Notes under the pieces: generated by a model
Database searches by the model: none
Told to the model about the DNA's origin: nothing
Seen by the model: only the letters and a program-made list of their open reading frames with translations
Part shown: piece by piece, positions 24,955-34,989 of the stretch
Position numbering within the stretch: the stretch's first letter is position 1
Layout of the letters: every line of letters begins with the position of its first letter
Source: Gordonia terrae
GTDB taxonomy: Bacteria > Actinomycetota > Actinomycetes > Mycobacteriales > Mycobacteriaceae
NCBI RefSeq assembly: GCF_001698225.1
Contig: NZ_CP016594.1
Span: 186,001 to 250,000 of the forward strand
Length of the DNA: 64,000 nucleotides
Direction: 5' to 3'
Made by a program: the position numbers and the translations under genes

Positions 24955-25118
24955 GGCGGTCCGTGGAGAGCCGTAGGAGCAAGTTCCTCCCCGGGAATCT
25001 CTCAGGCCCCGCACTGATCACGCAGAGGCAACTCTGGAGAAAGCCGCCGCGCTTACCGAAGGTGTATGGCCCCTTGCGGGTCGGGACTCTCAGGTACCAG
25101 GACAGAGACGGGGAGGGC
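24955..25118 (+). ncRNA. Tandem glycine riboswitch
   Basis: Two glycine aptamers lie in series before gcvP. The first contains GGAGAGCCGTAGGAGCAAG (24965-24983) and AATCTCTCAGGCCCC; the link is GCAACTCTGGAGA; the second contains ACCGAAGG (25055-25062), ACTCTCAGG (25086-25094) and ACCAGGACAGAG (25095-25106). These match the conserved core of the glycine riboswitch and its actinobacterial form. The two aptamers bind glycine together and normally switch on glycine cleavage when glycine is abundant. A short GC hairpin (25133-25146) between it and gcvP may be part of the expression platform. Confidence 0.93.
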
Positions 25119-25169
25119 AAGCATCCGCTGATCGCGCCGCGGCGCGGTCATGAGATCTCGGAGAATCTC

Positions 25170-28055
25170 TTGTCCCACAATTCTTTACGAGGTGATTTCA
25201 CCTCTCGTCACATCGGCCCGGACGCTTCCGGTGCCCGTCGGATGCTCGACACCGTCGGGTACGACGGCCTCGACGAACTGATCGACGCCGCGGTACCGGA
25301 CTCGATCCGGACGCATTCGCCGCTGAACACGCCGGCCGCACGTTCGGAGACCGAGGTGCTGGCCGCGCTCCGGGCGATGGCAGCGCGCAACGAACAGCGC
25401 GTGCAGATGATCGGACTCGGCTACTACGACACCGTCACACCGGCCGTACTGCGACGCAACCTGCTCGAGGCGCCCGGCTGGTACACGAGCTATACGCCGT
25501 ACCAGCCCGAGATCTCACAGGGCCGCCTGGAGGCTCTGCTGAATTTCCAGACCGTGGTCGAGGACCTCACCGGCCTGCCGGTTGCCGGAGCGTCACTGCT
25601 CGACGAGGCGACCGCCGTGGTCGAGGCGATTCTGCTGATGCGTCGGGCGAACAAGTCCGCGCCCGCGGCGGTGGTCGTCGACACGAACTGCTTCCCCCAA
25701 ACCCTGTCTGTCGTCCGCGCACGAACCGAAGCCGTGGGGATCGAACTGATCGAGCACGACACGACGCGCGGACTGCCCGAGGAGAAGTTCTTCGGGGTCG
25801 TCATCCAGAACCCCGGTTCCACCGGGCAGGTCCGCGACCTCTCGGCACTCATCAACCGGGCGCACGAGCAAGATGCTCTGGTCACTGTCGCCACCGATCT
25901 GCTTGCATCGACCATCTTCGAGGAGCCGGGCGCGCAGGGGGCCGACATCGCCGTTGGGTCTGCGCAGAGATTCGGTGTACCGCTGTTCTTCGGTGGTCCG
26001 CACGCCGGATTCATGGCGGTGCGCCAGGGACTGGAGCGAATGCTGCCCGGTCGACTCGTGGGCGTCTCCCGCGACGTCGACGGAGCGGTGGCCTATCGTC
26101 TGGCCCTGCAGACCCGGGAACAGCACATTCGCCGCGACAAGGCGACTAGCAACATCTGTACCGCCCAGGCCCTGCTGGCCAACGTCGCGGGTATGTACGC
26201 CGCCTATCACGGTGCGAGTGGATTGCGCGCGATCGCCTCGCGTGTGCACGGACACGCGACGGCGGTCAACGCCGGTCTGCGCGCCGGTGGCGTGGACACG
26301 TTGCACGCCGACTTCTTCGACACCGTGGTCGCGCGGGTCAGCGGTCGCGGTCGCGCCGTCGTCCTCGCCGCCGATCGTCTGGGAGTCAACCTCCGCCTCA
26401 TCGACGACGACACCGTCGGAATCTCCTGCGACGAGAAGACGACCGACGCGATCGTGGCTCGGGTACTGGAAGCGTTCGGCGTCAGCGCGGGTGTCCGCGG
26501 CGCCGACGGTCAGAGCCGCGACTCGCGAACGTCCGGCTGGATCCAGCCGGACCTGGCGCGTACCTCACCGTTCATGACGGCTGACTTGTTCCACCGGTAT
26601 CGGTCCGAAGCCGCGATGCAGCGGTACCTTCGTCGACTCTCCGACAGAGACCTGGCCCTCGACCGGACCATGATCCCGCTCGGTTCGTGCACGATGAAAC
26701 TCAACTCGGCGGTGGAGATGGAGCCGATCAGCTGGCCGGGCTTCGCGGGCATCCACCCGTACGCACCGGACGAGCAGACCCGGGGGTATCGCGAACTGAT
26801 CGGCGACCTGGAGAGCTGGCTTGCCGACATCACCGGATACGACCGGGTCTCGTTGCAGCCCAATGCCGGATCGCAGGGAGAGCTGGCCGGGCTGCTGGCA
26901 ATTCGCAACTACCACCGCAGCAATGGAGACACCGGCCGCGACATCTGCCTCATCCCGCAATCGGCGCACGGAACGAATGCCGCGTCGGCTGTGTTGGCGG
27001 GGTTGCGTGTCGTCGTGGTCGCCACCGCGAGCAGCGGCGACATCGACCTCGGTGATCTGCGGAACCAGCTCGAGGAGCACCGCGATCACGTGGCTGCCAT
27101 CATGCTCACGTATCCCTCCACGCATGGCGTGTACGAAACCGACGTGCGCCAGGTCTGCGATCTCGTCCACGACGCCGGCGGGCAGGTCTACGTCGACGGC
27201 GCCAACCTCAACGCCCTGGTCGGTCTGGCCAGACCCGGCGAATTCGGTGGCGACGTCTCGCATCTCAATCTGCACAAGACCTTCTGCATTCCGCACGGAG
27301 GTGGTGGGCCAGGAGTGGGGCCGGTCGCCGTGCGCGCGCACCTGGCACCCTTCCTGCCTTCGCATCCGTTCGACACCGACGGGGTGACCGGCCCGGTCTC
27401 GGCCGCTCCCCAGGGGTCGGCCGGCATCCTCCCCATCACCTGGGCGTACATCGCGCTGATGGGACCCGACGGACTCGCCGCGGCCACCCGAACCGCCGTT
27501 CTCGCGGCCAACTACCTGGCGTCGGAGCTCACCGACTCGTTCCCGGTTCTGTTCACCGGGGCCGATGGCCTGGTCGCGCACGAGTGCATCCTCGATCTGC
27601 GTGCGCTGACCAAGGCCACCGGGGTGACCGCCGAGGACGTCGCGAAACGATTGATCGACTACGGGTTTCATGCTCCGACGCTGTCCTTTCCGGTCAACGG
27701 CACCTTGATGGTCGAGCCCACCGAATCGGAGGATCTGGCCGAGCTGGATCGGTTCGTGGCGGCGATGAAGGCCATCCGAGCCGAGATCCAAGCTGTCGCC
27801 GATGGCAGGTGGCCGCTCGAACAGAGCCCCCTACGCCAGGCGCCGCACACCGCCGAGTGCCTTCTGGCCGACGAGTGGACACATCCGTACACCCGCCGTG
27901 AGGCGGCGTATCCGCTGCCATCGGTGATGGCGGACAAGTACTTCCCGCCGGTGCGTCGTATCGACGGCGTACACGGCGACCGGAATCTCGTCTGCTCGTG
28001 TCCACCGCCCGAGGCGTTCGCCATCGACGGCGACAGAGAAGAGGTTCCCGTATGA
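25170..28055 (+). CDS. gcvP: Glycine dehydrogenase (aminomethyl-transferring), P protein
   Basis: A 961-residue PLP enzyme, the decarboxylating subunit of the glycine cleavage system, which passes an aminomethyl group to GcvH. The N-terminal half begins near [17 protein letters not shown]; the PLP lysine is in [20 protein letters not shown] in the C-terminal half; the single chain of usual length is of the alpha-dimer type. The frame runs back through the riboswitch without a stop, but the only sensible start is TTG 25170, with GGAG six bases before it, just ahead of the conserved N-terminus. It overlaps gcvT by four bases (ATGA) and is controlled by the glycine riboswitch. Confidence 0.95.
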   Translation: MSHNSLRGDFTSRHIGPDASGARRMLDTVGYDGLDELIDAAVPDSIRTHSPLNTPAARSETEVLAALRAMAARNEQRVQMIGLGYYDTVTPAVLRRNLLEAPGWYTSYTPYQPEISQGRLEALLNFQTVVEDLTGLPVAGASLLDEATAVVEAILLMRRANKSAPAAVVVDTNCFPQTLSVVRARTEAVGIELIEHDTTRGLPEEKFFGVVIQNPGSTGQVRDLSALINRAHEQDALVTVATDLLASTIFEEPGAQGADIAVGSAQRFGVPLFFGGPHAGFMAVRQGLERMLPGRLVGVSRDVDGAVAYRLALQTREQHIRRDKATSNICTAQALLANVAGMYAAYHGASGLRAIASRVHGHATAVNAGLRAGGVDTLHADFFDTVVARVSGRGRAVVLAADRLGVNLRLIDDDTVGISCDEKTTDAIVARVLEAFGVSAGVRGADGQSRDSRTSGWIQPDLARTSPFMTADLFHRYRSEAAMQRYLRRLSDRDLALDRTMIPLGSCTMKLNSAVEMEPISWPGFAGIHPYAPDEQTRGYRELIGDLESWLADITGYDRVSLQPNAGSQGELAGLLAIRNYHRSNGDTGRDICLIPQSAHGTNAASAVLAGLRVVVVATASSGDIDLGDLRNQLEEHRDHVAAIMLTYPSTHGVYETDVRQVCDLVHDAGGQVYVDGANLNALVGLARPGEFGGDVSHLNLHKTFCIPHGGGGPGVGPVAVRAHLAPFLPSHPFDTDGVTGPVSAAPQGSAGILPITWAYIALMGPDGLAAATRTAVLAANYLASELTDSFPVLFTGADGLVAHECILDLRALTKATGVTAEDVAKRLIDYGFHAPTLSFPVNGTLMVEPTESEDLAELDRFVAAMKAIRAEIQAVADGRWPLEQSPLRQAPHTAECLLADEWTHPYTRREAAYPLPSVMADKYFPPVRRIDGVHGDRNLVCSCPPPEAFAIDGDREEVPV

Positions 28056-29158
28056 AAGCCACCCCGCTCGCCGCCGAGCATGAGCGGCTCGACGCCCAGA
28101 TGACCGACTTCGCCGGCTGGAACATGCCGCTGAAGTACCGCGGTCACACCGAAGAGCACAACGCCGTACGAACCACCGCAGGTCTGTTCGACCTCTCCCA
28201 CATGGCCGAGATCGCTGTACGAGGTCCGCATGCCGGAGCGTTCCTCGACCACGCCCTCGTCGGCGAGATGAGTGTCGTCGACAACGGTCGCGCCAAGTAC
28301 TCGCTGTTGTGCGCCGAGACCGGCCACGTGCTCGACGACCTCGTCGTCTATCGGCTGGCCGCAGAAGACTTCCTGGTGGTGGCCAACGCGTCCAACCGCG
28401 AGACTGTGGTCTCCGAATTGCTCAGCCGCGCAGCCGCGTTCGACGTGTCGGTCACGGACCAATCCGACGAGACGGCGCTGATAGCGCTACAGGGTCCACG
28501 CTCCGCGGAGATCCTCCTCCCGCTCGTCGCCGATGCCAGACGAGAGTCTGTGCATGACCTCAAGTACTACGCGATCGTCGCCGCCGACGTGAGTGATGTC
28601 GGTGTGCTCGTGGCGCGCACCGGGTACACCGGCGAGGACGGCTTCGAGATCTACGTGCACTCCGACCACTGCGCACACGTCTGGCGCTCGCTCCTGAAGG
28701 CCGGACAAGCCCTCGGAGCTCAACCCGCCGGGCTCGCCGCGCGCGACACCCTGCGGTTGGAAGCCGGGATGGCTCTCTATGGCCACGAACTGGACTCCTC
28801 CATCACTCCCTATGAGGCGAACCTGAGTCGAATCGTGCGCTTGCACAAAGACTTTGTCGGTGCCGACGCGTTGCGGAAGATTGCCGAAGAACCGCCGCGA
28901 CGGGTACTCGTCGGACTGGTGGGCGCCGGCAGGCGAGCCGCACGCTCCGGGTATGCAATCACCTCACGATCGGACGGTCGCGACATCGGCGTCATCACTT
29001 CCGGTTCGTTCTCGCCGACCCTCGGTCACCCCATCGCGATGGGTTATGTCGACTCGGCGTTCGGCGAGGTCGGCACGACCGTCGACATCGGGGTCCGGGG
29101 CACCCCGCACGAGTTCACAGTCACTGCCCTGCCGTTCTACAAGCGTTCCCGACGCTGA
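28052..29158 (+). CDS. gcvT: Aminomethyltransferase, T protein of glycine cleavage
   Basis: A 368-residue folate enzyme that releases ammonia from the aminomethyl-lipoyl arm of GcvH and forms methylene-tetrahydrofolate. [48 protein letters not shown] and the C-terminal [16 protein letters not shown] segment are typical, with the folate-binding Asp and Glu in these regions. ATG 28052 overlaps the gcvP stop. It is part of the gcvP-gcvT-gcvH-glyA-sdaA unit. Confidence 0.96.
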   Translation: MKATPLAAEHERLDAQMTDFAGWNMPLKYRGHTEEHNAVRTTAGLFDLSHMAEIAVRGPHAGAFLDHALVGEMSVVDNGRAKYSLLCAETGHVLDDLVVYRLAAEDFLVVANASNRETVVSELLSRAAAFDVSVTDQSDETALIALQGPRSAEILLPLVADARRESVHDLKYYAIVAADVSDVGVLVARTGYTGEDGFEIYVHSDHCAHVWRSLLKAGQALGAQPAGLAARDTLRLEAGMALYGHELDSSITPYEANLSRIVRLHKDFVGADALRKIAEEPPRRVLVGLVGAGRRAARSGYAITSRSDGRDIGVITSGSFSPTLGHPIAMGYVDSAFGEVGTTVDIGVRGTPHEFTVTALPFYKRSRR

Positions 29159-29199
29159 CCCCCCCCTACACCTTCGCGAAGACGACAAGGACGATCAGA

Positions 29200-29601
29200 A
29201 TGACCAACCCAGCACTCCCGGAGAATCTTTCGTACACGGCTGAGCACGAGTGGATCGCGCTGGCCCCGGGCGCCGAGCAGACCGGTGATCCGGTCCGTGT
29301 CGGAATCACCGCACTCGCCGTGGAGAATCTCGGCGACCTCGTCTACCTGGAGCTTCCCGATGTGGGCAGCACCGTGACCGTCGGCGAGTCCTGCGGCGAG
29401 GTCGAGTCCACCAAGACCGTTTCCGAGCTCTACCCGCCGGTGACCGGAAAGGTGTCGATCATCAACACCGCCGCGGTCGAGAACCCGGAGGTCGTCACGT
29501 CCGATCCGTACGGCGAGGGATGGCTGTTCGCCGTCATTCCCGACGAGGTCGGCGAACTGTGGACTGCTGCGAAGTACGCGTCCGAGTACGGAGTCCAGTG
29601 A
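29200..29601 (+). CDS. gcvH: Glycine cleavage system H protein
   Basis: A 133-residue lipoyl-carrier protein that shuttles the aminomethyl group between P, T and L proteins. The modified lysine is Lys72 in [29 protein letters not shown] at the start and [18 protein letters not shown] near the end are typical. It is the client of the lipA encoded close by. No L protein (dihydrolipoamide dehydrogenase) gene is in the cluster; the shared housekeeping enzyme is presumably used. Its stop overlaps the glyA start by one base. Confidence 0.97.
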   Translation: MTNPALPENLSYTAEHEWIALAPGAEQTGDPVRVGITALAVENLGDLVYLELPDVGSTVTVGESCGEVESTKTVSELYPPVTGKVSIINTAAVENPEVVTSDPYGEGWLFAVIPDEVGELWTAAKYASEYGVQ

Positions 29602-30884
29602 TGACGGTGCTGTCGCAATCTCTCGCCGAGTTCGACCCCGAGGTGACCGAGCTCATCGACGACGAGCTGCGACGCCAGCAAGACGGTCTGGAGATGATCG
29701 CCTCGGAGAACTACGCACCCGTTTCGGTCATGCAGGCCCAGGGGTCGGTCTTGACCAACAAGTATGCGGAGGGTTACCCGGGGCGCAGGTACTACGGCGG
29801 ATGTGAGTTTGTCGACGCGATCGAGCAGATCGCGATCGATCGCGTCAAGCAGCTGTTCGCCGCCGAATACGCCAATGTGCAGCCGCATTCGGGGGCGACG
29901 GCAAACGCAGCGGTGATGCACGCGCTGATCAAGCCCGGCGACACGATTCTCGGACTGGCGCTGCCGCACGGCGGACACCTCACCCACGGCATGCGTATCA
30001 ACTTCTCCGGGCGGCTCTATGACGTGGCCGCCTACGAGGTGTCGCCGGATGACCACCGCATCGACATGGCGGCAGTGGCTGCGGCCGCCCGGCAGCATCG
30101 CCCCAAGCTGATCATCGCGGGCTGGTCGGCCTACCCACGTCGGCTGGACTTCGAGGCGTTCCGCGAGATCGCCGACGAAGTGGGCGCTCTGCTGATGGTG
30201 GACATGGCGCACTTCGCCGGATTGGTCGCGGCCGGGCTGCACCCGTCACCGGTGCCACACGCCCATGTCGTCACCTCCACCACGCACAAGACCCTCGGGG
30301 GCCCGCGCGGCGGGATCATCCTCACCAACGATGCCGACGTGGCGAAGAAGATCAACTCCGCTGTCTTCCCCGGCCAGCAGGGTGGCCCGCTGGAACACGT
30401 GATCGCCGCCAAGGCGGCGGCTTTCAAGATGGCACTCGAGCCGGCTTTCGCCGACAGGCAACGCCAGACCCTGAGTGGTGCGGCGATCCTCGCCGAACGG
30501 CTGGGCCGCGACGACGTATCCCGCCGCGGTATCAGCGTCGTCACCGGAGGCACCGACGTCCACCTGGTGCTCGTCGACCTCCGCAACGCCGACTTCGACG
30601 GCAAGGAAGCCGAGGACCGTCTGGCCGCGGTGGACATCACGGTCAACCGCAACGCTGTTCCCTTCGATCCTCGGCCCCCGATGGTGACGTCCGGTCTGCG
30701 GATCGGAACGCCGGCGCTCGCCTCGCGCGGGTTCACCGACGAGGATTTCCGCGAGGTCGCCGACATCATCGCCACCGCGTTGACCGCCGAAGCCGCCCGG
30801 CTGGACGCGGTACTCCCCGAGCTACGGGATCGGGTCCGGTTGCTGGCGCGCCAACATCCGCTGTATCCGGAACTGTCGACATGA
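29601..30884 (+). CDS. glyA: Serine hydroxymethyltransferase
   Basis: A 427-residue PLP enzyme that joins glycine and methylene-tetrahydrofolate to give serine. The PLP lysine is in [53 protein letters not shown] and [12 protein letters not shown] are typical. In this operon it uses the one-carbon unit released by GcvT, so two glycines become one serine for the next enzyme. It is probably a pathway-specific copy besides a housekeeping glyA. ATG 29601 overlaps the gcvH stop; the gene overlaps sdaA by four bases. Confidence 0.97.
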   Translation: MTVLSQSLAEFDPEVTELIDDELRRQQDGLEMIASENYAPVSVMQAQGSVLTNKYAEGYPGRRYYGGCEFVDAIEQIAIDRVKQLFAAEYANVQPHSGATANAAVMHALIKPGDTILGLALPHGGHLTHGMRINFSGRLYDVAAYEVSPDDHRIDMAAVAAAARQHRPKLIIAGWSAYPRRLDFEAFREIADEVGALLMVDMAHFAGLVAAGLHPSPVPHAHVVTSTTHKTLGGPRGGIILTNDADVAKKINSAVFPGQQGGPLEHVIAAKAAAFKMALEPAFADRQRQTLSGAAILAERLGRDDVSRRGISVVTGGTDVHLVLVDLRNADFDGKEAEDRLAAVDITVNRNAVPFDPRPPMVTSGLRIGTPALASRGFTDEDFREVADIIATALTAEAARLDAVLPELRDRVRLLARQHPLYPELST

Positions 30885-32269
30885 CCGTGAGCGCATTCGA
30901 CCTGTTCTCCGTCGGCATCGGACCGTCGAGTTCGCATACCGTGGGCCCGATGCGCGCCGCGGCGACGTTCGTCGAAGAGCTGCGTTCCGAGCGCGTTCTC
31001 GACTATGTCGACGAGGTCGTCGTCACGGTGTTCGGCTCTCTTGCGGCAACGGGGAGAGGTCACGGGACCTTCGATGCGATCATGCTCGGCCTCGAGGGCC
31101 TCGAGCCGGAGACCATCAGCGTCGAAACAAAGGATGTGACGCGTCGTCGTCAAGAGGCCACCGGATACGTTCGTCTGGGGGGAGATCGCGAGATCCCCCT
31201 CCGGGTGGCAGACATCTTCGAGAAGCCCGACGTGGTACTGGACCGACATCCGAACGCGATGTCCTTCGTCGCCGAATCTGACCGCAATGGCGAACTCCAT
31301 TCGCAGACATACTATTCCGTCGGCGGCGGATTCATCGTCGTAGGCGACGAGTGTGCGGATGGGGCCGCAGACGGCGACCAGTGGTCACCGTGGGCTTTCG
31401 ACTCCGCCGCCGATCTGCTGGCGCTGACCGCGCGGCACGGGCTGGGCATCAGCGAGATCATGATGCGGCACGAGCAGTACCGGCGGCCCGCGACCGAAGT
31501 GGCAAAGCAGCTACTGCACATCCGTGACGTCATGCACGAGTGCCAGCGCAACGGGATGGCCCGGACGGGAACACTTCCGGGCGGCCTGAATGTGCAGCGT
31601 CGCGCGCACACCTGGTACACGCGGCTCGCGCTCGAGGACCCGGATAGGAGCTTCGAACACGCCGAGGCGTGGGTGAATCTGGTCGCGATGGCCGTGAACG
31701 AGGAGAACGCATCGGGGGGTCGGGTGGTCACCGCCCCGACGAACGGTGCGGCCGGGATCATTCCCGCGGTGTTGCACTATGCCGAGAACTACACACCCAG
31801 AGGGTGTTCGGACCCGGACGGGGTCGCCATCGACTTTCTCCTCACCGCGAGTGCGATCGGCTCGTTGTACAAGAAGCGCGCATCGATATCGGGCGCGGAG
31901 GTCGGATGTCAGGGCGAGGTGGGGTCCGCCGCGTCGATGGCGGCCGCGGCGCTGGCGCAGATCATGGGCGGTTCGCCGCAGAAGGTCGAGAACGCTGCCG
32001 AGATCGCGATGGAGCACTGTCTGGGCCTGACATGCGATCCGATCGGTGGACTGGTGCAGATCCCGTGCATCGAGCGGAATGCTATCTCGGCGAACAAGGC
32101 GATCACAGCCGCTCGGATGGCGTTGCGCGGGGACGGAACCCATCGGGTGACACTCGACGAGGTCATCGAGACTATGCGTACGACCGGCCTCGACATGCAC
32201 AGCAAGTACAAGGAGACGTCAACCGGTGGCCTGGCGATCAATGTTGCGGTGAACATCGTCGAGTGCTGA
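30881..32269 (+). CDS. sdaA: L-serine ammonia-lyase, iron-sulphur dependent
   Basis: A 462-residue single-chain serine dehydratase that turns serine into pyruvate and ammonia with a [4Fe-4S] cluster. The N-terminal beta domain has [16 protein letters not shown]; the C-terminal alpha domain has the cluster cysteines in [20 protein letters not shown] and QIPCIERNA. It completes the glycine to serine to pyruvate route of the operon. ATG 30881 overlaps the glyA stop (ATGA). Confidence 0.96.
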   Translation: MTVSAFDLFSVGIGPSSSHTVGPMRAAATFVEELRSERVLDYVDEVVVTVFGSLAATGRGHGTFDAIMLGLEGLEPETISVETKDVTRRRQEATGYVRLGGDREIPLRVADIFEKPDVVLDRHPNAMSFVAESDRNGELHSQTYYSVGGGFIVVGDECADGAADGDQWSPWAFDSAADLLALTARHGLGISEIMMRHEQYRRPATEVAKQLLHIRDVMHECQRNGMARTGTLPGGLNVQRRAHTWYTRLALEDPDRSFEHAEAWVNLVAMAVNEENASGGRVVTAPTNGAAGIIPAVLHYAENYTPRGCSDPDGVAIDFLLTASAIGSLYKKRASISGAEVGCQGEVGSAASMAAAALAQIMGGSPQKVENAAEIAMEHCLGLTCDPIGGLVQIPCIERNAISANKAITAARMALRGDGTHRVTLDEVIETMRTTGLDMHSKYKETSTGGLAINVAVNIVEC

Positions 32270-33234
32270 CCGATCGGGCGACATCGCGAACCGTGGTTCC
32301 TCGGGGCCTCGGTGGATTGGCTGCCGGGGTCGGCGCTTATGGGATCTGGGGGCTGTTTCCCGCATACTTCGGCCTACTCGGCTTCACCGACGGAGGGCAG
32401 GTGGTCGCCTACCGGGTCATCGCCACCGCTGCGCTGATGTTCGTGGTCATCCTCGCCACCCGTCGACTGCGCGACCTCAAAGAGGTCACTCCGCGCGGCT
32501 GGGCGCTGGTCTGCATCGGCGCAGTGCTGATCTCGCTGAACTGGGGTGTCTATGTCTACGCGGTGGAAAGCAATCAGGTGGTCGGCGCCGCGCTGGGGTA
32601 CTTCATCAATCCATTGCTGAGTGTCGTACTCGCGGTCCTCTTCTTCCATGAAAGACTCAGTCGCGCCCAGGTTGTGGCCGTCGTCGTGGCCGCCGTCGCG
32701 GTCGTCGTCCTCACCGTCGACCATGGCTCGCCGCCCTGGGTGGCGTTGCTCCTCGCCGGGACCTTCGCGGCCTACGGAGCGGTGAAGAAGGTAACTCACC
32801 TTCGTCCTACGGTGGGACTCGCCGCCGAAGGCCTGGTCAGTTGGCCGTTCGCGGTGATGTACCTGGCGGTGGTCGCGCTCGGGGGCACCACGAGTGCAAT
32901 GGCGCACGGTTGGTGGAGTTCGACGCTGATGCTGCTCCTCGGGCCGATCACGGCGGTGCCTTTGGTGTTGTTCGGGGTGGCAGCGCATCGGCTACCGCTC
33001 GTCAGTCTCGGCCTCCTGCAGTACCTGACGCCGGCGATGCAGATGGTGTGGGGAGTCGTGGTCGGGCATGAACCGATGTCGGTGACCAGGTGGTGCGGTT
33101 TCGCGCTCATCTGGACGGCCCTCGCCATCTTCAGCGTGGACACCCTGCGCCGCCGTCGTGAACCTCCGCCGGTTGGCACGTCCAGCTGGGCTGACAACTC
33201 GGGCAAATTGGACTCGCCGAACGGAAGAGCGTGA
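32263..33234 (+). CDS. rarD: RarD-type EamA family transporter
   Basis: A 323-residue inner-membrane protein with about ten membrane segments in two EamA-type halves. [15 protein letters not shown] near the start, [22 protein letters not shown] and [22 protein letters not shown] match RarD. The substrate of RarD proteins is not established; here linkage to serine and glycine catabolism suggests metabolite or amino-acid efflux. GTG 32263 is used because it overlaps the sdaA stop by seven bases; a GTG at 32287 is also possible. Confidence 0.88.
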   Translation: MLTDRATSRTVVPRGLGGLAAGVGAYGIWGLFPAYFGLLGFTDGGQVVAYRVIATAALMFVVILATRRLRDLKEVTPRGWALVCIGAVLISLNWGVYVYAVESNQVVGAALGYFINPLLSVVLAVLFFHERLSRAQVVAVVVAAVAVVVLTVDHGSPPWVALLLAGTFAAYGAVKKVTHLRPTVGLAAEGLVSWPFAVMYLAVVALGGTTSAMAHGWWSSTLMLLLGPITAVPLVLFGVAAHRLPLVSLGLLQYLTPAMQMVWGVVVGHEPMSVTRWCGFALIWTALAIFSVDTLRRRREPPPVGTSSWADNSGKLDSPNGRA

Positions 33235-33266
33235 TAGATCGCGCAATTGTTCGGCATAGCGATCAA

Positions 33267-33326
33267 TTGACGGTAAAAGTTCCAGATTTGTACTGCGAAA
33301 CCGATCACAATGACGTAGCGTTGTGA
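33267..33326 (+). promoter_or_regulatory. Promoter region and palindrome before the APC permease
   Basis: TTGACG (33267-33272) is followed after 18 bases by TACTGC, a plausible -35/-10 pair. Downstream lies TCACAA-N10-TTGTGA (33305-33326), a perfect six-base inverted repeat that would sit near the transcript start and so could be a repressor site. Confidence 0.5.
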
Positions 33327-33365
33327 CGAAGGGCTCCGTCCGGGGGCCACCGGAAGGAATCGAAG

Positions 33366-34919
33366 ATGTCCATCGAAGAACCAGGCGTATCGGCGCGCCG
33401 GAAGCGCGCGGCCGCCGACACTCGCAGTGATGACGACGCCCATCTCGAAGCGCTTGGGTACGAGAACCAGTTCGAACGCAAGATGAGCCTGTCGGCGAAC
33501 TTTGCGCTCGGTTTCGTCTACCTGTCACCGATGGTCAGCGTGGTGTCCATCTTCGCGCTGGGGCTTTCCTCGGCGGGCCCCCCGGCCATTTTCTGGATTC
33601 TGCTGATCGGAGCGGGACAGCTCCTCGTCGCTCTCGTGTTCGGCGAGGTGGTCTCCCAGTACCCCCTCGCGGGCGGCCTCTATCAGTGGGGTCGACGACT
33701 ATGGGGTGGTCGGTACTCATGGTGGATGGCCTGGATCTACATCTGCGGCATCACAATCGGTATCACCACCACGGCGCTCTTCAGCTCAGATTTCATCGCC
33801 AGCCTGTTCGCGGGGACCGCTTCGAGCCCCTCGGTCACCCCGACTGATGGGCAACGGCTCGGCATCACCCTCGCCATGATCGCAATCTGCCTCGCCGTCA
33901 ACCTGACCGGCACGAAAACGTTGGCACGGGTGTCCCAGATCGGTCTGGCATGCGAGGTGGCAGGTATCGTCATCGTGGGGCTGTATCTTCTGATCTTCCA
34001 GCGCAAGAACGATTTCGGGGTCTTCTTCGACACTTTCGGTACCGCTGGAGACAGTCCGTACTTCTTCGCCTTCCTCGGTGCATCGCTGGTCGGCTTGTAC
34101 ATGTTCTACGGCTTCGAGTCCTGTGGTGAGGTCGCCGAGGAGACTCCGAATCCCGCCCGCGCGATCCCGAAGGCCATGATCATGACCGTGGTGTTCGGCG
34201 GACTGTTCGCAATTCTGGCGTTCGCCGGGTACGTCCTGGCCGCACCCAATCTGCAGGCGATTGTCGATGGTGAAGACAGCAACCCGATTCCGACGATCCT
34301 GCAGGACAGCATCGGCACCGTCGGGACCAAGCTCTTCCTGATCTCAGTCCTGACCGCGTTCGTGGCGGGTGTCATGGGCCAGCAGGCTGCGGTGAGTCGA
34401 TTGGTCTACTCGTTCGGGCGGGACAACATGTTCCCCGGAGCGCCGTTCTTCGCCAAGACCTCGAAGCGGCACATCCCCAGTAACGCATTGATCGCGGTCA
34501 ACGTCGTACCGGTGGCTCTGGTGATCTTCGTCTTCTTCGAACCGGGGTCGCAATTCCGGATCGCGGCCTTCCAGATGCTGGCGGGGTACTTCGCCTTCCA
34601 GATGGTGGTCTTCGCTGCCCTGCGTATGCGGCTCAAGGGCTGGAAGCCAGGCGGCCCGTGGACTCTCGGCAAGTTCGGGATCGTCATCAATGTCGCTGCG
34701 CTCGTCTACGGAATCCTCGCGATGCTGGTGCTGGCCAAGCCCAGCTCCGACCCTGGCCTCGCGTTCTACGATCGGTGGATCGCTCTCATCGGCTTCCTGG
34801 TCGTAGCAGGAGTCGGCCTGGCCTACCTGCTGATAGCCAAGCCGGAGCGCAATTCGACGGCACCGGAGGGTGACGCGATCGAGGTCTCCGAGCGACTGCG
34901 AAGCGCTCGCAACCGGTAG
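33366..34919 (+). CDS. APC family amino-acid permease
   Basis: A 517-residue permease with about twelve membrane segments, of the amino acid/choline (ACT) branch of the APC superfamily. SANFALGFVYLSPMVSVVSIF opens segment 1; GEVVSQYPLAGGLYQWGRRL and FYGFESCGEVAEETPNPARAIPKAM are typical of amine and amino-acid permeases. AAGGAA precedes ATG 33366. It directly follows the glycine-to-pyruvate operon but has its own promoter region, so it may import glycine, serine or an amine precursor. Confidence 0.9.
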   Translation: MSIEEPGVSARRKRAAADTRSDDDAHLEALGYENQFERKMSLSANFALGFVYLSPMVSVVSIFALGLSSAGPPAIFWILLIGAGQLLVALVFGEVVSQYPLAGGLYQWGRRLWGGRYSWWMAWIYICGITIGITTTALFSSDFIASLFAGTASSPSVTPTDGQRLGITLAMIAICLAVNLTGTKTLARVSQIGLACEVAGIVIVGLYLLIFQRKNDFGVFFDTFGTAGDSPYFFAFLGASLVGLYMFYGFESCGEVAEETPNPARAIPKAMIMTVVFGGLFAILAFAGYVLAAPNLQAIVDGEDSNPIPTILQDSIGTVGTKLFLISVLTAFVAGVMGQQAAVSRLVYSFGRDNMFPGAPFFAKTSKRHIPSNALIAVNVVPVALVIFVFFEPGSQFRIAAFQMLAGYFAFQMVVFAALRMRLKGWKPGGPWTLGKFGIVINVAALVYGILAMLVLAKPSSDPGLAFYDRWIALIGFLVVAGVGLAYLLIAKPERNSTAPEGDAIEVSERLRSARNR

Positions 34920-34940
34920 TCATGACCTTCGCCTGCACCA

Positions 34941-34989
34941 CACGCACCGTCGGCCGCCCCACCCATCGTGGGGAGGCCGGCGGTGCGTG
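34941..34989 (+). promoter_or_regulatory. Long hairpin enclosing a ribosome-binding site and start codon
   Basis: A nearly perfect 22-pair stem: CACGCACCG, T, CGGCC, G, CCCCAC pair with GTGGGG, A, GGCCG, G, CGGTGCGTG around CCATC. The only faults are one G-A mismatch and one U-G wobble. The right arm contains both GGGGAGG (34970-34976) and the GTG start (34983) of the next gene. It may terminate the permease transcript, hide the start, or both; there is no T-tract. Confidence 0.75.
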
